Shown here: in pieces, positions 44,066 through 52,666 of the stretch
Numbering within the stretch: the stretch's first letter is position 1
Layout of the letters: every line of letters starts with the position of its first letter
Assembly (NCBI GenBank): GCA_023910605.1
Contig: JAAVVV010000001.1
Span: forward strand, 310,001 to 374,000
DNA: 64,000 nt
Direction: 5' to 3'
DNA from: Bosea sp. (in: a-proteobacteria)
GTDB taxonomy: Bacteria; Pseudomonadota; Alphaproteobacteria; Rhizobiales; Beijerinckiaceae
The notes under the pieces: generated by a model
What the model saw: the letters and a program-made list of their open reading frames with translations, nothing else
What the model was told of the DNA's origin: nothing
Database searches by the model: none
Position numbers and translations under genes: made by a program

Positions 44066-45264
44066 GATTATGTTGCTGCGCGGGTTATGTTGCGCTCCGG
44101 CGAACAGGCCGTATTTTTCGGGGGATCGGCAGCTTCTCCGCAACATAATCCCAGCCTGCCTGGGAGGATCGCGTGATGTCCCGCGATGCTTCCGAGCTGG
44201 CGCGTCGGCTCGCCCGCGACGCCGAGGCGGTGTGCCGCCACTACCTCTCGAGGGGGCGACGTCAAGGCCGTTACTGGATGGTCGGCGACGTGCGCAACAC
44301 GCCGGGGAGGTCGATGTTCGTCCGGCTCACCGGGCCAGATGCCGGACCTGGCGCAGCTGGTCGATGGACCGACGCCGCCGAAGCCACCTATGGCGATCTG
44401 CTCGACGTCATCCGCGAGAGCTGCGGGTTCGCCGAGTTCCGGGATGCCACCGAGGAGGCGCGTCGCTTCCTCGGCCTGCCTCGGGCTGACCCGCGGCCCA
44501 TCACGACGCCCGTTCACGCTGACGTTCCCGCAGGATCGCCCGAAGCGGCGCGTCGGCTGATCGCCATGTCGCAGCCGATCAGCGGGACGCCCGTGGAGAC
44601 GTATTTGCGCAGGCGCTGCATCAGGGCCGTCCACGACGCGGGCGCGCTCCGCTTCCATCCATGCTGCTACTACCGTCCAGACGACCACTCACCGACCGAG
44701 ATCTGGCCAGCGATGATCGCGATCGTCACCGATCTCAAGGGCCGCACCACCGGCGTGCATCGCACCTGGCTGGCGCCGGACGGCTCCGGCAAGGCGCCGA
44801 TCGACACGCCGCGACGAGCCATGGGCGGTCTCCTCGGTCATGCCGTACGCTTCGGCGCGGTCGGCGACGTCCTCGCCGTCGGCGAAGGCATCGAGACGAT
44901 GCTGTCCCTGCGCTACGCCCTGCCAACCTTGCCGATGGCCGCCGCGCTGTCCGCCAACCACCTCGCCGCCCTGCTGCTCCCAGCGACGCTGCGTCGGCTC
45001 TACGTCGCCCACGACGCCGATGCCGCAGGCGGCGTCGCGCTCAGGACCCTGAGTGCGCGCGCCGAAGCAGAAGGCGTCCAGGTGCTCGTGCTGTCCCCGC
45101 GGTTGGGCGACTTCAACGATGACCTCCGCGCCTTCGGCCTCGGTGCGCTGCGGGCGGCGCTGCGAAGCCAACTCATGCCGCAGGACGTCATCCGCTTCGC
45201 ACGCCGCCGACCGGCCGGGACGAGCTGATCGCCAGAAGAGCCCGAACCGTTCCGAACAACGTGC
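44066..45264 (+). repeat. Left arm of 1,199-bp inverted repeat
   Basis: Begins GATTATGTTGCTGCGCGG and ends AACCGTTCCGAACAACGTGC. Every position p matches 93757-p in the right arm wherever compared; the encoded proteins and the shadow frames are identical. Within the first 85 bases are two direct copies of TTATGTTGC and an inverted GCAACATAATC (44140-44150). Confidence 0.93.
44176..45228 (+). CDS. TOPRIM-domain (DUF7146) primase-like protein, copy 1
   Basis: 350 aa; a GTG one codon upstream is possible. N-terminal DUF7146 region (residues 1-110, with GRYWMVGDVRNTPGRSMFVRL) followed by a C-terminal Toprim_3-type domain with the acidic motifs VGEGIETMLSL near residue 237 and LYVAHDADAAGG near residue 277. 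Similar proteins are plasmid or phage primase/helicase-like factors. The copy at 48529-49581 is identical and inverted. The gene sits in the arm of the recombinase element, not in the original locus, whose own TOPRIM gene is split around it. Confidence 0.88.
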   Translation: MSRDASELARRLARDAEAVCRHYLSRGRRQGRYWMVGDVRNTPGRSMFVRLTGPDAGPGAAGRWTDAAEATYGDLLDVIRESCGFAEFRDATEEARRFLGLPRADPRPITTPVHADVPAGSPEAARRLIAMSQPISGTPVETYLRRRCIRAVHDAGALRFHPCCYYRPDDHSPTEIWPAMIAIVTDLKGRTTGVHRTWLAPDGSGKAPIDTPRRAMGGLLGHAVRFGAVGDVLAVGEGIETMLSLRYALPTLPMAAALSANHLAALLLPATLRRLYVAHDADAAGGVALRTLSARAEAEGVQVLVLSPRLGDFNDDLRAFGLGALRAALRSQLMPQDVIRFARRRPAGTS

Positions 45265-45305
45265 GTCCTGCAGCATGATGGCGCCTCCCGCAACAAGGAG
45301 GCTCT

Positions 45306-46559
45306 ATGATGTTTTCCGAACTGTTCGTCATTCCCGCTTTGCTCAAGCGTTACGATACGGCGCCCCTGCCCGAGCAGCGCGCGCATTATTTGCGTCACCT
45401 GCAGCAGCTCGGCTATCGTCGCTCGACGCTGCGCAAAAGCGCCAACCACCAGCTCGCGCTGATCCGGCTCCTTGATCTGAGAGAAGGCGATCAAGTCAGC
45501 CTGTCTCGCATCAAGCACGCGGGCGCACTCTGGGCGCGGCCACGCGGACGTCGATGCAAGCAGGCCGCCACAGCCAAGGCGAGAGAGCGGTTCGTCAGCT
45601 TCGGGATCGGATGGCTCCGTTTCCTCGGCTGGTTCGACGAGACTGGAGGTATGCATCGGCGTCGCCACCCCGAGGTTCAGCGCTTCGAGGCCTGGATGCG
45701 CGACGAGCGCGGCCTGTCAGAGGCCACGATCCGCGACTACTGCATCGTCGCCAACCGCTTCCTCACATGGCTCGCCGTGCAACGCGTCGCACTCGACAAG
45801 GCGAGTATCGCCGATATCGACGCTGCCCTCACTGAGCGACGGCAATCCGGCTCCTTGAGCCGCCGGGCGATGCACGACCATGCGCAGAGGCTTAGGGCGT
45901 TCATCCTCTTCGCTGAAGCATGTGGTTGGATCGCGCCGGGGCTGGCCGCCGGGATCATGCCGCCACGCTTCATGGCGGATGACGGCGTGCCAAAGGGGCT
46001 GAGACGGGACGACGTTCTTCGCTTACTCGCTTCGGTCGAAGGCGACCGCCCCGTCGACAAGCGCGACCGTGCGGTCCTGATGCTGCTGGCCATCTATGGG
46101 CTGCGAGCAGGAGAGGTCGGTGGCCTCCGGCTGGATGATGTCGATTGGGAGCGGGGCTTGCTCCACGTTCGATGCCCGAAGCCCGGGCGGATCAACGTGT
46201 TGCCGCTACCGCAGAGCATTGGCAACGCGATCGTGCGCTATCTGCGGGAGGCGCGGCCGCGGAGCTTCGGGCGCAGCTTGTTCCTCACGATGCACGCACC
46301 TATCCAACCGCTCAGAAGCTCTGCCTTGGGCGCGATGGTGCGCCATCGTCTGGCCGCCATCGGCGTCGTATCTGGCCGGCGCGGCACGCACGCCCTGCGG
46401 CACGCCGCGGCCCAGCACCTTCTCGATCATGGCATGCCGATGAAGGTGATCGGCGACCTCCTCGGCCACCGCGACCCGTCCTCGACGGCGATCTACGCCA
46501 AGGTTGATCTCGCAGCGCTCCGCGAGGTGGCGGCGCTCGGTCTGGAGGGTTTGGCATGA
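45306..46559 (+). CDS. Tyrosine recombinase A of the trio
   Basis: 417 aa. Site-specific integrase with N-terminal SAM-like DNA-binding domain (residues 120-220) and C-terminal catalytic domain: Arg in IYGLRAGEVGGLRLDDVDW near residue 265, HALRHAAAQHLL near residue 358, the later HRD in LLGHRDPSSTAIYAKVD with Tyr as nucleophile near residue 397. A good ribosome site (AAGGAGG) precedes the ATG. Its stop overlaps the start of recombinase B, so the three are made from one mRNA. Confidence 0.9.
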   Translation: MMFSELFVIPALLKRYDTAPLPEQRAHYLRHLQQLGYRRSTLRKSANHQLALIRLLDLREGDQVSLSRIKHAGALWARPRGRRCKQAATAKARERFVSFGIGWLRFLGWFDETGGMHRRRHPEVQRFEAWMRDERGLSEATIRDYCIVANRFLTWLAVQRVALDKASIADIDAALTERRQSGSLSRRAMHDHAQRLRAFILFAEACGWIAPGLAAGIMPPRFMADDGVPKGLRRDDVLRLLASVEGDRPVDKRDRAVLMLLAIYGLRAGEVGGLRLDDVDWERGLLHVRCPKPGRINVLPLPQSIGNAIVRYLREARPRSFGRSLFLTMHAPIQPLRSSALGAMVRHRLAAIGVVSGRRGTHALRHAAAQHLLDHGMPMKVIGDLLGHRDPSSTAIYAKVDLAALREVAALGLEGLA

Positions 46560-47503
46560 CCCTCGGCGACGCGATCGAACTCTATATTCAATGGCGGCGG
46601 TCTCATGGTGCGAAGTTCGTCACGGGTGCGCGCCTCGTGCGCGGCTTGCTCCGCTACGCCGATGGCGCTGCATCCTGCGATGCCGTCACAACGGACCAGG
46701 CGATCACCTATATGGCTGGCGCAGGACCGCTGACCCGCCACCGCGAGAACAAGTGCTACGCACTTGCAGGCTTCTGGCGGCATGCAATCAGCCGAGGCCA
46801 TGCCAGCCGTTCGCCGTTGCCGGTTGACGAGCCAAGGCCTCCCAGAAGGGCACCGCCGTACATCTATTCGCAGGACGAACTGCGGCGGCTATTTGATCCC
46901 GCGACGGTAGCACTCAGCCGCTGCGGTGCGGTGCAGCTCGACGCGGCAACCTTCCGGGTCTTGCTGCTTCTCTTGTACGGCGCCGGCCTGCGCTACGGCG
47001 AAGCGACGCGACTGGAACTGGCGGACGTGGATCTCGTGGAGGCCGTCCTAACCATCCGCGCCACGAAGTTCTTCAAGAGCCGTCTGGTCCCGATAGGGCC
47101 GCAGCTTGCGGCAGTGCTCGGCTGTCACATGGCCTTGCACGGTGGAGGCGGACAACCGGGCTCCCAACCCACATTCTTGCTCGCGAACCCGGATGGGACC
47201 GTGCTCGCCACCAGCACCGTGCAGGATGCGTTCGACAAGCTGCGGCGCATCACCGGCTTGGCTGCCTCGCCCGGTACCAGGACCCCGCGCATGCATGACC
47301 TACGCCACAGCTTTGCGGTCCACAGCCTGACCAGCTGGTATCGCCGAGGCGCGGATGTCCAGCGGCTTCTGCCGGCGCTCTCGACCTATCTCGGTCATGC
47401 GGATCTCGAAGGCACCAAGGTCTACCTGACGATGACGCCTGAGCTTCTGCAACAGGCATCGCTGCGCTTCAGCTCCTATGCCGCAGGAGGTCGCGATGCG
47501 TGA
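46556..47503 (+). CDS. Tyrosine recombinase B of the trio
   Basis: 315 aa. Catalytic Arg in LYGAGLRYGEATRLELADVDL near residue 145, HDLRHSFAVHSL near residue 247, a Leu-Gly-His motif in TYLGHADLEGTKVYLTMT with the Tyr nucleophile near 293. Starts within the stop of recombinase A and overlaps C by eight bases. The relaxed SWYRRGADVQRLLPAL insertion before the last motif is typical of the second RIT subunit. Confidence 0.9.
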   Translation: MTLGDAIELYIQWRRSHGAKFVTGARLVRGLLRYADGAASCDAVTTDQAITYMAGAGPLTRHRENKCYALAGFWRHAISRGHASRSPLPVDEPRPPRRAPPYIYSQDELRRLFDPATVALSRCGAVQLDAATFRVLLLLLYGAGLRYGEATRLELADVDLVEAVLTIRATKFFKSRLVPIGPQLAAVLGCHMALHGGGGQPGSQPTFLLANPDGTVLATSTVQDAFDKLRRITGLAASPGTRTPRMHDLRHSFAVHSLTSWYRRGADVQRLLPALSTYLGHADLEGTKVYLTMTPELLQQASLRFSSYAAGGRDA

Positions 47504-48491
47504 ACTCCTCACCCTCGGACCCTGGCTCCGCCGCTTTCTGTGCGAGCACATCGTCACTGAGCGCAATCTGGCGCGCAACACGCAGGCGAGCTACCGCGAT
47601 ACGTTCAGCCTTCTGTTGCCGTTCGTCAGCCGGAAGCTGCGCAAGCCTGTGGATCGGCTCGCAGTCTGCGATCTCACATCGCGACTCGTTCTTCAGTTCC
47701 TCGCCCATCTCGAGACGGAACGGGGCTGCTCCGCCCGCACCCGCAACCAGCGGCTCGCCGCCATCCGGTCCTTCGCACGCTTCGTCGCGAGCCGGGACCC
47801 GGGCTATGTGGAGTGGAGCGGCCACATGCGAGCGATCGCCATCAAGAAGTCCATGCCGATAGCCGTCGGTTGGCTGACAAGGGCGGAGATGGAGTCCCTG
47901 CTAGCCGTTCCCGACCACCGGTCACGGCGAGGGCGTCACGAGCATGCGATGCTGCTCTTCCTCTACAACACAGGGGCGAGGGTATCGGAAGCGTCGCAGC
48001 TTAAAGTGCGCGATCTCCAGATGCGGCGCGGCAACGGCGGACACGACATCGCCATTCTGCATGGCAAGGGCGGCAAGACGCGACAGTGTCCTCTCTGGCC
48101 AGAGACGGCTCGCATCCTCAAGGGGATGACCGCCGACCTCACCGCCGATGACGCGGTGTTCGTCAGCCGGCTTGGTACGGCATTCACCCGTTTCGGCGTT
48201 CATCGCCTCGTCGCGCGGTGTGCCGCCAGCGTTCCGACGCTGGCGGCTCGCAACGTGACCCCGCATGTCATTCGCCACACGACCGCATGTCATCTCGTTT
48301 TGGCGGGCGTCGACATCAACACCGTGCGAGCTTGGCTCGGCCACGTGTCGATCGCCACCACCAACATCTACGCTGAGATCGATCTCACGCTGAAGGCGAG
48401 CGCTGTTGCGCTGTGCGAGGTCAGCGGACCGTCGGCGGGTCGGATCTGGAAGCAGGACAAGGATCTCATGGCGTTCTTGAGGTCGTTGTGA
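47496..48491 (+). CDS. Tyrosine recombinase C of the trio
   Basis: 331 aa from the ATG at 47496, preceded by GCAGGAGG. N-terminal core-binding domain (NLARNTQASYRDTFSLLLPF near residue 22), Arg in LYNTGARVSEASQLKVRDL near residue 158, HVIRHTTACHL near residue 260, WLGHVSIATTNIYAEID with Tyr near 293. Its stop is one base short of the right inverted arm, so the trio fills the centre of the element. Confidence 0.9.
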   Translation: MRELLTLGPWLRRFLCEHIVTERNLARNTQASYRDTFSLLLPFVSRKLRKPVDRLAVCDLTSRLVLQFLAHLETERGCSARTRNQRLAAIRSFARFVASRDPGYVEWSGHMRAIAIKKSMPIAVGWLTRAEMESLLAVPDHRSRRGRHEHAMLLFLYNTGARVSEASQLKVRDLQMRRGNGGHDIAILHGKGGKTRQCPLWPETARILKGMTADLTADDAVFVSRLGTAFTRFGVHRLVARCAASVPTLAARNVTPHVIRHTTACHLVLAGVDINTVRAWLGHVSIATTNIYAEIDLTLKASAVALCEVSGPSAGRIWKQDKDLMAFLRSL

Positions 48492-48492
48492 A

Positions 48493-49691
48493 GCACGTTG
48501 TTCGGAACGGTTCGGGCTCTTCTGGCGATCAGCTCGTCCCGGCCGGTCGGCGGCGTGCGAAGCGGATGACGTCCTGCGGCATGAGTTGGCTTCGCAGCGC
48601 CGCCCGCAGCGCACCGAGGCCGAAGGCGCGGAGGTCATCGTTGAAGTCGCCCAACCGCGGGGACAGCACGAGCACCTGGACGCCTTCTGCTTCGGCGCGC
48701 GCACTCAGGGTCCTGAGCGCGACGCCGCCTGCGGCATCGGCGTCGTGGGCGACGTAGAGCCGACGCAGCGTCGCTGGGAGCAGCAGGGCGGCGAGGTGGT
48801 TGGCGGACAGCGCGGCGGCCATCGGCAAGGTTGGCAGGGCGTAGCGCAGGGACAGCATCGTCTCGATGCCTTCGCCGACGGCGAGGACGTCGCCGACCGC
48901 GCCGAAGCGTACGGCATGACCGAGGAGACCGCCCATGGCTCGTCGCGGCGTGTCGATCGGCGCCTTGCCGGAGCCGTCCGGCGCCAGCCAGGTGCGATGC
49001 ACGCCGGTGGTGCGGCCCTTGAGATCGGTGACGATCGCGATCATCGCTGGCCAGATCTCGGTCGGTGAGTGGTCGTCTGGACGGTAGTAGCAGCATGGAT
49101 GGAAGCGGAGCGCGCCCGCGTCGTGGACGGCCCTGATGCAGCGCCTGCGCAAATACGTCTCCACGGGCGTCCCGCTGATCGGCTGCGACATGGCGATCAG
49201 CCGACGCGCCGCTTCGGGCGATCCTGCGGGAACGTCAGCGTGAACGGGCGTCGTGATGGGCCGCGGGTCAGCCCGAGGCAGGCCGAGGAAGCGACGCGCC
49301 TCCTCGGTGGCATCCCGGAACTCGGCGAACCCGCAGCTCTCGCGGATGACGTCGAGCAGATCGCCATAGGTGGCTTCGGCGGCGTCGGTCCATCGACCAG
49401 CTGCGCCAGGTCCGGCATCTGGCCCGGTGAGCCGGACGAACATCGACCTCCCCGGCGTGTTGCGCACGTCGCCGACCATCCAGTAACGGCCTTGACGTCG
49501 CCCCCTCGAGAGGTAGTGGCGGCACACCGCCTCGGCGTCGCGGGCGAGCCGACGCGCCAGCTCGGAAGCATCGCGGGACATCACGCGATCCTCCCAGGCA
49601 GGCTGGGATTATGTTGCGGAGAAGCTGCCGATCCCCCGAAAAATACGGCCTGTTCGCCGGAGCGCAACATAACCCGCGCAGCAACATAATC
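48493..49691 (-). repeat. Right arm of 1,199-bp inverted repeat
   Basis: Inverted copy of 44066-45264. Outside it lies a 30-base perfect palindrome (49691-49720) that has no counterpart at the left edge. Perfect identity over 1.2 kb implies recent origin or gene conversion, and makes this a place where an assembler could fail. Confidence 0.93.
48529..49581 (-). CDS. TOPRIM-domain (DUF7146) primase-like protein, copy 2
   Basis: 350 aa, identical to the product of 44176-45228 but on the opposite strand, in the right inverted arm. Same DUF7146 and Toprim_3-type motifs. Both copies face inwards towards the recombinases. Two identical genes in inverted arms are unlikely to be kept for dose alone; more likely the arms are maintained by gene conversion or are needed for mobility. 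Confidence 0.88.
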   Translation of the reverse strand: MSRDASELARRLARDAEAVCRHYLSRGRRQGRYWMVGDVRNTPGRSMFVRLTGPDAGPGAAGRWTDAAEATYGDLLDVIRESCGFAEFRDATEEARRFLGLPRADPRPITTPVHADVPAGSPEAARRLIAMSQPISGTPVETYLRRRCIRAVHDAGALRFHPCCYYRPDDHSPTEIWPAMIAIVTDLKGRTTGVHRTWLAPDGSGKAPIDTPRRAMGGLLGHAVRFGAVGDVLAVGEGIETMLSLRYALPTLPMAAALSANHLAALLLPATLRRLYVAHDADAAGGVALRTLSARAEAEGVQVLVLSPRLGDFNDDLRAFGLGALRAALRSQLMPQDVIRFARRRPAGTS

Positions 49692-49720
49692 AGTCTTATG
49701 TGCAACTCAACATAAGACTG
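49691..49720. repeat. 30-base palindrome at right edge of RIT element
   Basis: Arms CAGTCTTATGT (49691-49701) and ACATAAGACTG (49710-49720) are perfect complements round the 8-base centre GCAACTCA. Two 11-bp arms with an 8-bp spacer is the layout of a tyrosine-recombinase core site. It marks the junction of the element with the split TOPRIM gene. Confidence 0.7.
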
Positions 49721-49989
49721 ACGCTGCGACCAGCGAGCATGGCGATCTCCTCGACATCATCGCACGCGCCGAGCGCCTTGAGAGCCTCCGAGACATCCTT
49801 GCAGAAGCTCGCCGCTTTCTGAGCTTGCCGCAAACAGATCCCGCAACGCGGCGGATCCCTGTGGCGACAGGCTCGTCAGATGCTGCCCGTCGTTTGTTTC
49901 ACGCCGGCACTCCGATCGCCGGTACATTGGCTGAGCGCTACCTGGTCAGCCGCGGCATTTCGGATTTGGGTGCGCTTCCAGCTCTGTAA
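49720..49989 (+). pseudogene. 3' fragment of the split DUF7146/TOPRIM gene
   Basis: Codes for DAATSEHGDLLDIIARAERL to GISDLGALPAL, in the frame and order expected after GKWTD at 44065. It keeps about 90 residues of the DUF7146 region; the TOPRIM half is lost because an IS66 begins at 49986 and supplies the TAA stop. So this gene has suffered two insertions. Confidence 0.85.
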
Positions 49990-50089
49990 GCGTTCTGCCA
50001 TGGCTGCCTTGCGCGGGGGCGGGTCCGGCATCGTATGAGCATGGTCTGGACGGTTGTTGTCGTCCTTAAGCCTATGCGCAAGGACGGCT

Positions 50090-50503
50090 ATGGACACCCG
50101 GACGGAGATTATCAGCCAGGTTGAGCGCCGTCGTCGCTGGAGCGTCGAGGAGAAGGTGCGGCTTCTGGAGGCGACGATGCAGCCGGGCGCTTCTGTGGCG
50201 GCGGTTGCGGATCGGCATGGGGTGAGCCGGAGCCTGCTGTTTTACTGGCGCAAGCAGGCGAAGGCGGGGCTGATGCCGGGCGTGACGCCGCTGGCCTCGC
50301 TGGAGGCTCCGGTCTTCGCGCCTGTTGTCATCGCAGCCGAAGCGCAGCCGGGACAGAAGCCTTCACCAAAGCCCCCGCGCAAGATGGCTCCGCGTGCCGA
50401 CTGCACGGTGGAGGTCAGCTTGAGCAACGGCCGGGTGCTGAAGGCGGATGAGGGTATCGCGCCTGAGCGGCTTTCGGCTCTTGTCGCAGCGCTCGACCGA
50501 TGA
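50090..50503 (+). CDS. tnpA: IS66 TnpA-type protein
   Basis: 137 aa from the ATG at 50090. Helix-turn-helix WSVEEKVRLLEATMQPGASVAAVADRHGVSRSLLFYWRKQAKAG near residues 15-58, then a Pro/Ala linker and a short C-terminal domain. Overlaps tnpB by four bases, as is standard in IS66. Confidence 0.92.
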   Translation: MDTRTEIISQVERRRRWSVEEKVRLLEATMQPGASVAAVADRHGVSRSLLFYWRKQAKAGLMPGVTPLASLEAPVFAPVVIAAEAQPGQKPSPKPPRKMAPRADCTVEVSLSNGRVLKADEGIAPERLSALVAALDR

Positions 50504-50862
50504 CGCCACAAACCCTGACCTCGCCTTTGGCGGGCGCGCGCATCTACATGGCGCTGGCACCTGTGGATATGAGGAAGGGCTTCGACGGGCTGTCGATGGT
50601 GGTGCAGGATCTTTTGAAGAAGGATCCGTTCCGCGGCCACCTGTTCATTTTCCGGGGCAAGCGCGCTGATCTGGTGAAGATTCTGATGTGGGACGGCACG
50701 GGGCTTTGCCTGTTCGCCAAGCGGCTGGAGCGTGGCCGCTTCGTCTGGGCAGTGACGCAGGATGGCGAGGTTGTACTGACGCCCGCACAGCTGTCGATGC
50801 TGCTCGAAGGCATCGACTGGCGCTCGCCGTTACGCACGGATCAGCCACGACGTGCGGGGTGA
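50500..50862 (+). CDS. tnpB: IS66 TnpB-type protein
   Basis: 120 aa. IS66 OrfB signature LAPVDMRKGFDGLSMVVQDLL near residue 17, FRGKRADLVKILMWDGTGLCLFAKRL near residue 48 and MLLEGIDWRSP near the end. Overlaps tnpA; the 74 bases after it contain the tnpC leader. Confidence 0.93.
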   Translation: MTPQTLTSPLAGARIYMALAPVDMRKGFDGLSMVVQDLLKKDPFRGHLFIFRGKRADLVKILMWDGTGLCLFAKRLERGRFVWAVTQDGEVVLTPAQLSMLLEGIDWRSPLRTDQPRRAG

Positions 50863-50936
50863 AGTGCTTCGCGCAAAAGGTCAAGATCGACATTGATTCA
50901 ATAGCTTGACCCCATCTGCCCTGGTATCTTCACCTC

Positions 50937-52541
50937 ATGATCGAAGCAGCGGGACAAGATAGTGACGAGGTGGCGCGGCTTCGCGCGCTCGTCGCTGCGC
51001 AGGCTGCAGCGCTGAAGACGGCGCAGGCCGAAGCTGCCGCCGCCAAGGCCGGTCTTCTTGTCAAGAGCCTGGAGATCGAGAAGCTCAAGATCCAGATCGC
51101 GCGGCTCAGGCGCATGCAATTTGGCCGCTCCTCGGAGAAGCTCTCCCATGAGATCGAGCAACTGGAACTGCGGCTCGAGGAACTGGAGATGGTCGAGGCG
51201 GCGAACAATGCAGCCATCGACGAGATAGCTCCTGCCGCTGATGCAGCAACAGCCAAGCCGAAGGCCACGCGCCGCCCTTTGCCTGAGCATCTGCCGCGCA
51301 TCGAGATCGTACACACGCCTGCCATCGTGAACGACCCTGCCTGTGCTTGTCCATCCTGCGGAACGGCAGGCAAGTGGCGCAAGGTGGATGAGGATGTCCG
51401 TGAAGTCCTGGAGTATGTGCCGGGCCGCTTCGAGGTTATCCGCCATGTGCGTCCCGCCTTCTCGTGCCGCACCTGCGAGAGCATGGCGCAAGCTCCGATG
51501 CCGAGCATGCCGATCGAGCGCGGCATGGCCGGACCGGGCCTGATCGCCCAGGTTCTGGTTGGCAAATACTGTGATCATCTCCCGCTTTATCGCCAGGCAG
51601 AGATCTTTGCCCGCGAGGGCGTCGAGATCGAGCGCTCGGTGATGGCCGGCTGGGTTGCCAAGGCCGCAGAGCTTGTCGCGCCACTGGTCGAGGCGGTCGG
51701 TGCCCATGTGATGCGGGCTGAGCGGCTGCATGCCGACGACACGCCCGTGCCAGTGCTGGCGCCGGGCCTCGGGCGCACGAAGACAGGGCGGCTCTGGGTG
51801 TATCTGCGCGATGAGCGACCCCGTGGCGGTCAAGACCCGCCCGCCGCGCTGTATCGCTACACGCCCGACCGCAAGGGAGAGCGACCGCGCGAGCACCTCA
51901 AGGCCTTTGCAGGATTCCTGCAGGCGGATGCCTATGCCGGATTCAACGAACTCTATGCGACGAGTGCCACGCGTTCAGCCGCCGCAACCGAGGTTGCCTG
52001 CTGGGCGCACGTCAGGCGCAACTTCCACGACGTTCACGCCGGGACAGGCTCGCCCCTGGCACTGGAGGCGATGACCCGCATTGGCAAGCTGTTCGAGGTT
52101 GAGCGCCTCATTCACGGCCAGCAGCCCGAGGATCGGCGCAAGGCTCGTCAGGATCTGGCGCTGCCCGTCATGACCGAACTCGCCAGCTTCCTCGACCATT
52201 CCCTCGCCCAGATCTCCGGCAAGAGCGACCTGGCCAAGGCCATTCGCTATGCCCGATCGCGCTGGGCAGCACTCACCCGCTATCTCGACGACGGCACCCT
52301 CGATATCTCCAACAACGCCGCAGAACGCGCCATCAGGCCTCTCAAGCTCGGCGCCAAGAACTGGTTGTTCGCAGGGTCCGACGCAGGCGGCGAGCGCGCC
52401 GCCGCCATCTACACGCTCACCGAAACCGCAAAGCTCAACGGGCGAGACCCAGCGGGATATCTGCGAGCAGTCATCACCAGGATCGCCGATCACCCCATCA
52501 ACAAAATCGCCGACCTGTTGCCGTGGAACCTTATGCCGTAG
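50937..52541 (+). CDS. tnpC: IS66 TnpC DDE transposase
   Basis: 534 aa, complete. Order of parts: a coiled-coil leucine zipper (residues 15-90), a zinc-finger-like segment with CPSCGTAGKW near residue 138 and CRTCESM near 178, then the DDE core with D in RLHADDTPVPVL near residue 265, D in LQADAYAGFNEL near 330 and E in DISNNAAERAIRPLKLG near 462. The tail (LGAKNWLFAGSDAGGERAAAIYTL) is typical. Apparently functional. Confidence 0.95.
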   Translation: MIEAAGQDSDEVARLRALVAAQAAALKTAQAEAAAAKAGLLVKSLEIEKLKIQIARLRRMQFGRSSEKLSHEIEQLELRLEELEMVEAANNAAIDEIAPAADAATAKPKATRRPLPEHLPRIEIVHTPAIVNDPACACPSCGTAGKWRKVDEDVREVLEYVPGRFEVIRHVRPAFSCRTCESMAQAPMPSMPIERGMAGPGLIAQVLVGKYCDHLPLYRQAEIFAREGVEIERSVMAGWVAKAAELVAPLVEAVGAHVMRAERLHADDTPVPVLAPGLGRTKTGRLWVYLRDERPRGGQDPPAALYRYTPDRKGERPREHLKAFAGFLQADAYAGFNELYATSATRSAAATEVACWAHVRRNFHDVHAGTGSPLALEAMTRIGKLFEVERLIHGQQPEDRRKARQDLALPVMTELASFLDHSLAQISGKSDLAKAIRYARSRWAALTRYLDDGTLDISNNAAERAIRPLKLGAKNWLFAGSDAGGERAAAIYTLTETAKLNGRDPAGYLRAVITRIADHPINKIADLLPWNLMP

Positions 52542-52666
52542 CCGTCAGAGGACGCTTACTTTGGGCCGTGTTTGTTTGCGTCTCACGCATTCACAACAAC
52601 ATGGCTTGCTGCTCACGAAACGGCTTTTCATGAAACGCAAACTGGCTTGATGTGATTTCGTGCAAC

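Larger units (their letters stand above)
44066..49691. mobile_element. Recombinase-in-trio (RIT) element with 1.2-kb inverted arms
   Basis: 5,626 bp inserted in the TOPRIM-type gene whose halves lie at 43859-44065 and 49720-49989. The outer arms (44066-45264 and 48493-49691) are inverted copies of 1,199 bp, each with a full TOPRIM/DUF7146 gene; the 3,228-bp centre holds three overlapping tyrosine-recombinase genes. Three tandem integrases of different length are the hallmark of RIT elements. The ends begin GATTATGTTGC. RIT elements normally have short terminal repeats, so long gene-bearing arms are unusual. Confidence 0.75.
49986..52559 (+). mobile_element. Complete IS66-family insertion sequence
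   Basis: 2,574 bp. Left end GTAAGCGTTCTGCC and the reverse complement of the right end GTAAGCGTCCTCTG share the IS66 terminus. All three genes (tnpA, tnpB, tnpC) are complete and in order. The eight bases on each side (CCAGCTCT and TTTGGGCC) do not match, so the expected 8-bp target duplication is absent; the flanks have been rearranged since insertion. Confidence 0.88.

Noticed and set aside
44066..49691. Reading the inverted repeat purely as an assembly error
   Set aside because: The element splits a gene in frame, and the three recombinases fit a known trio; the arms still deserve long-read confirmation, so it is kept as a finding with that caveat.
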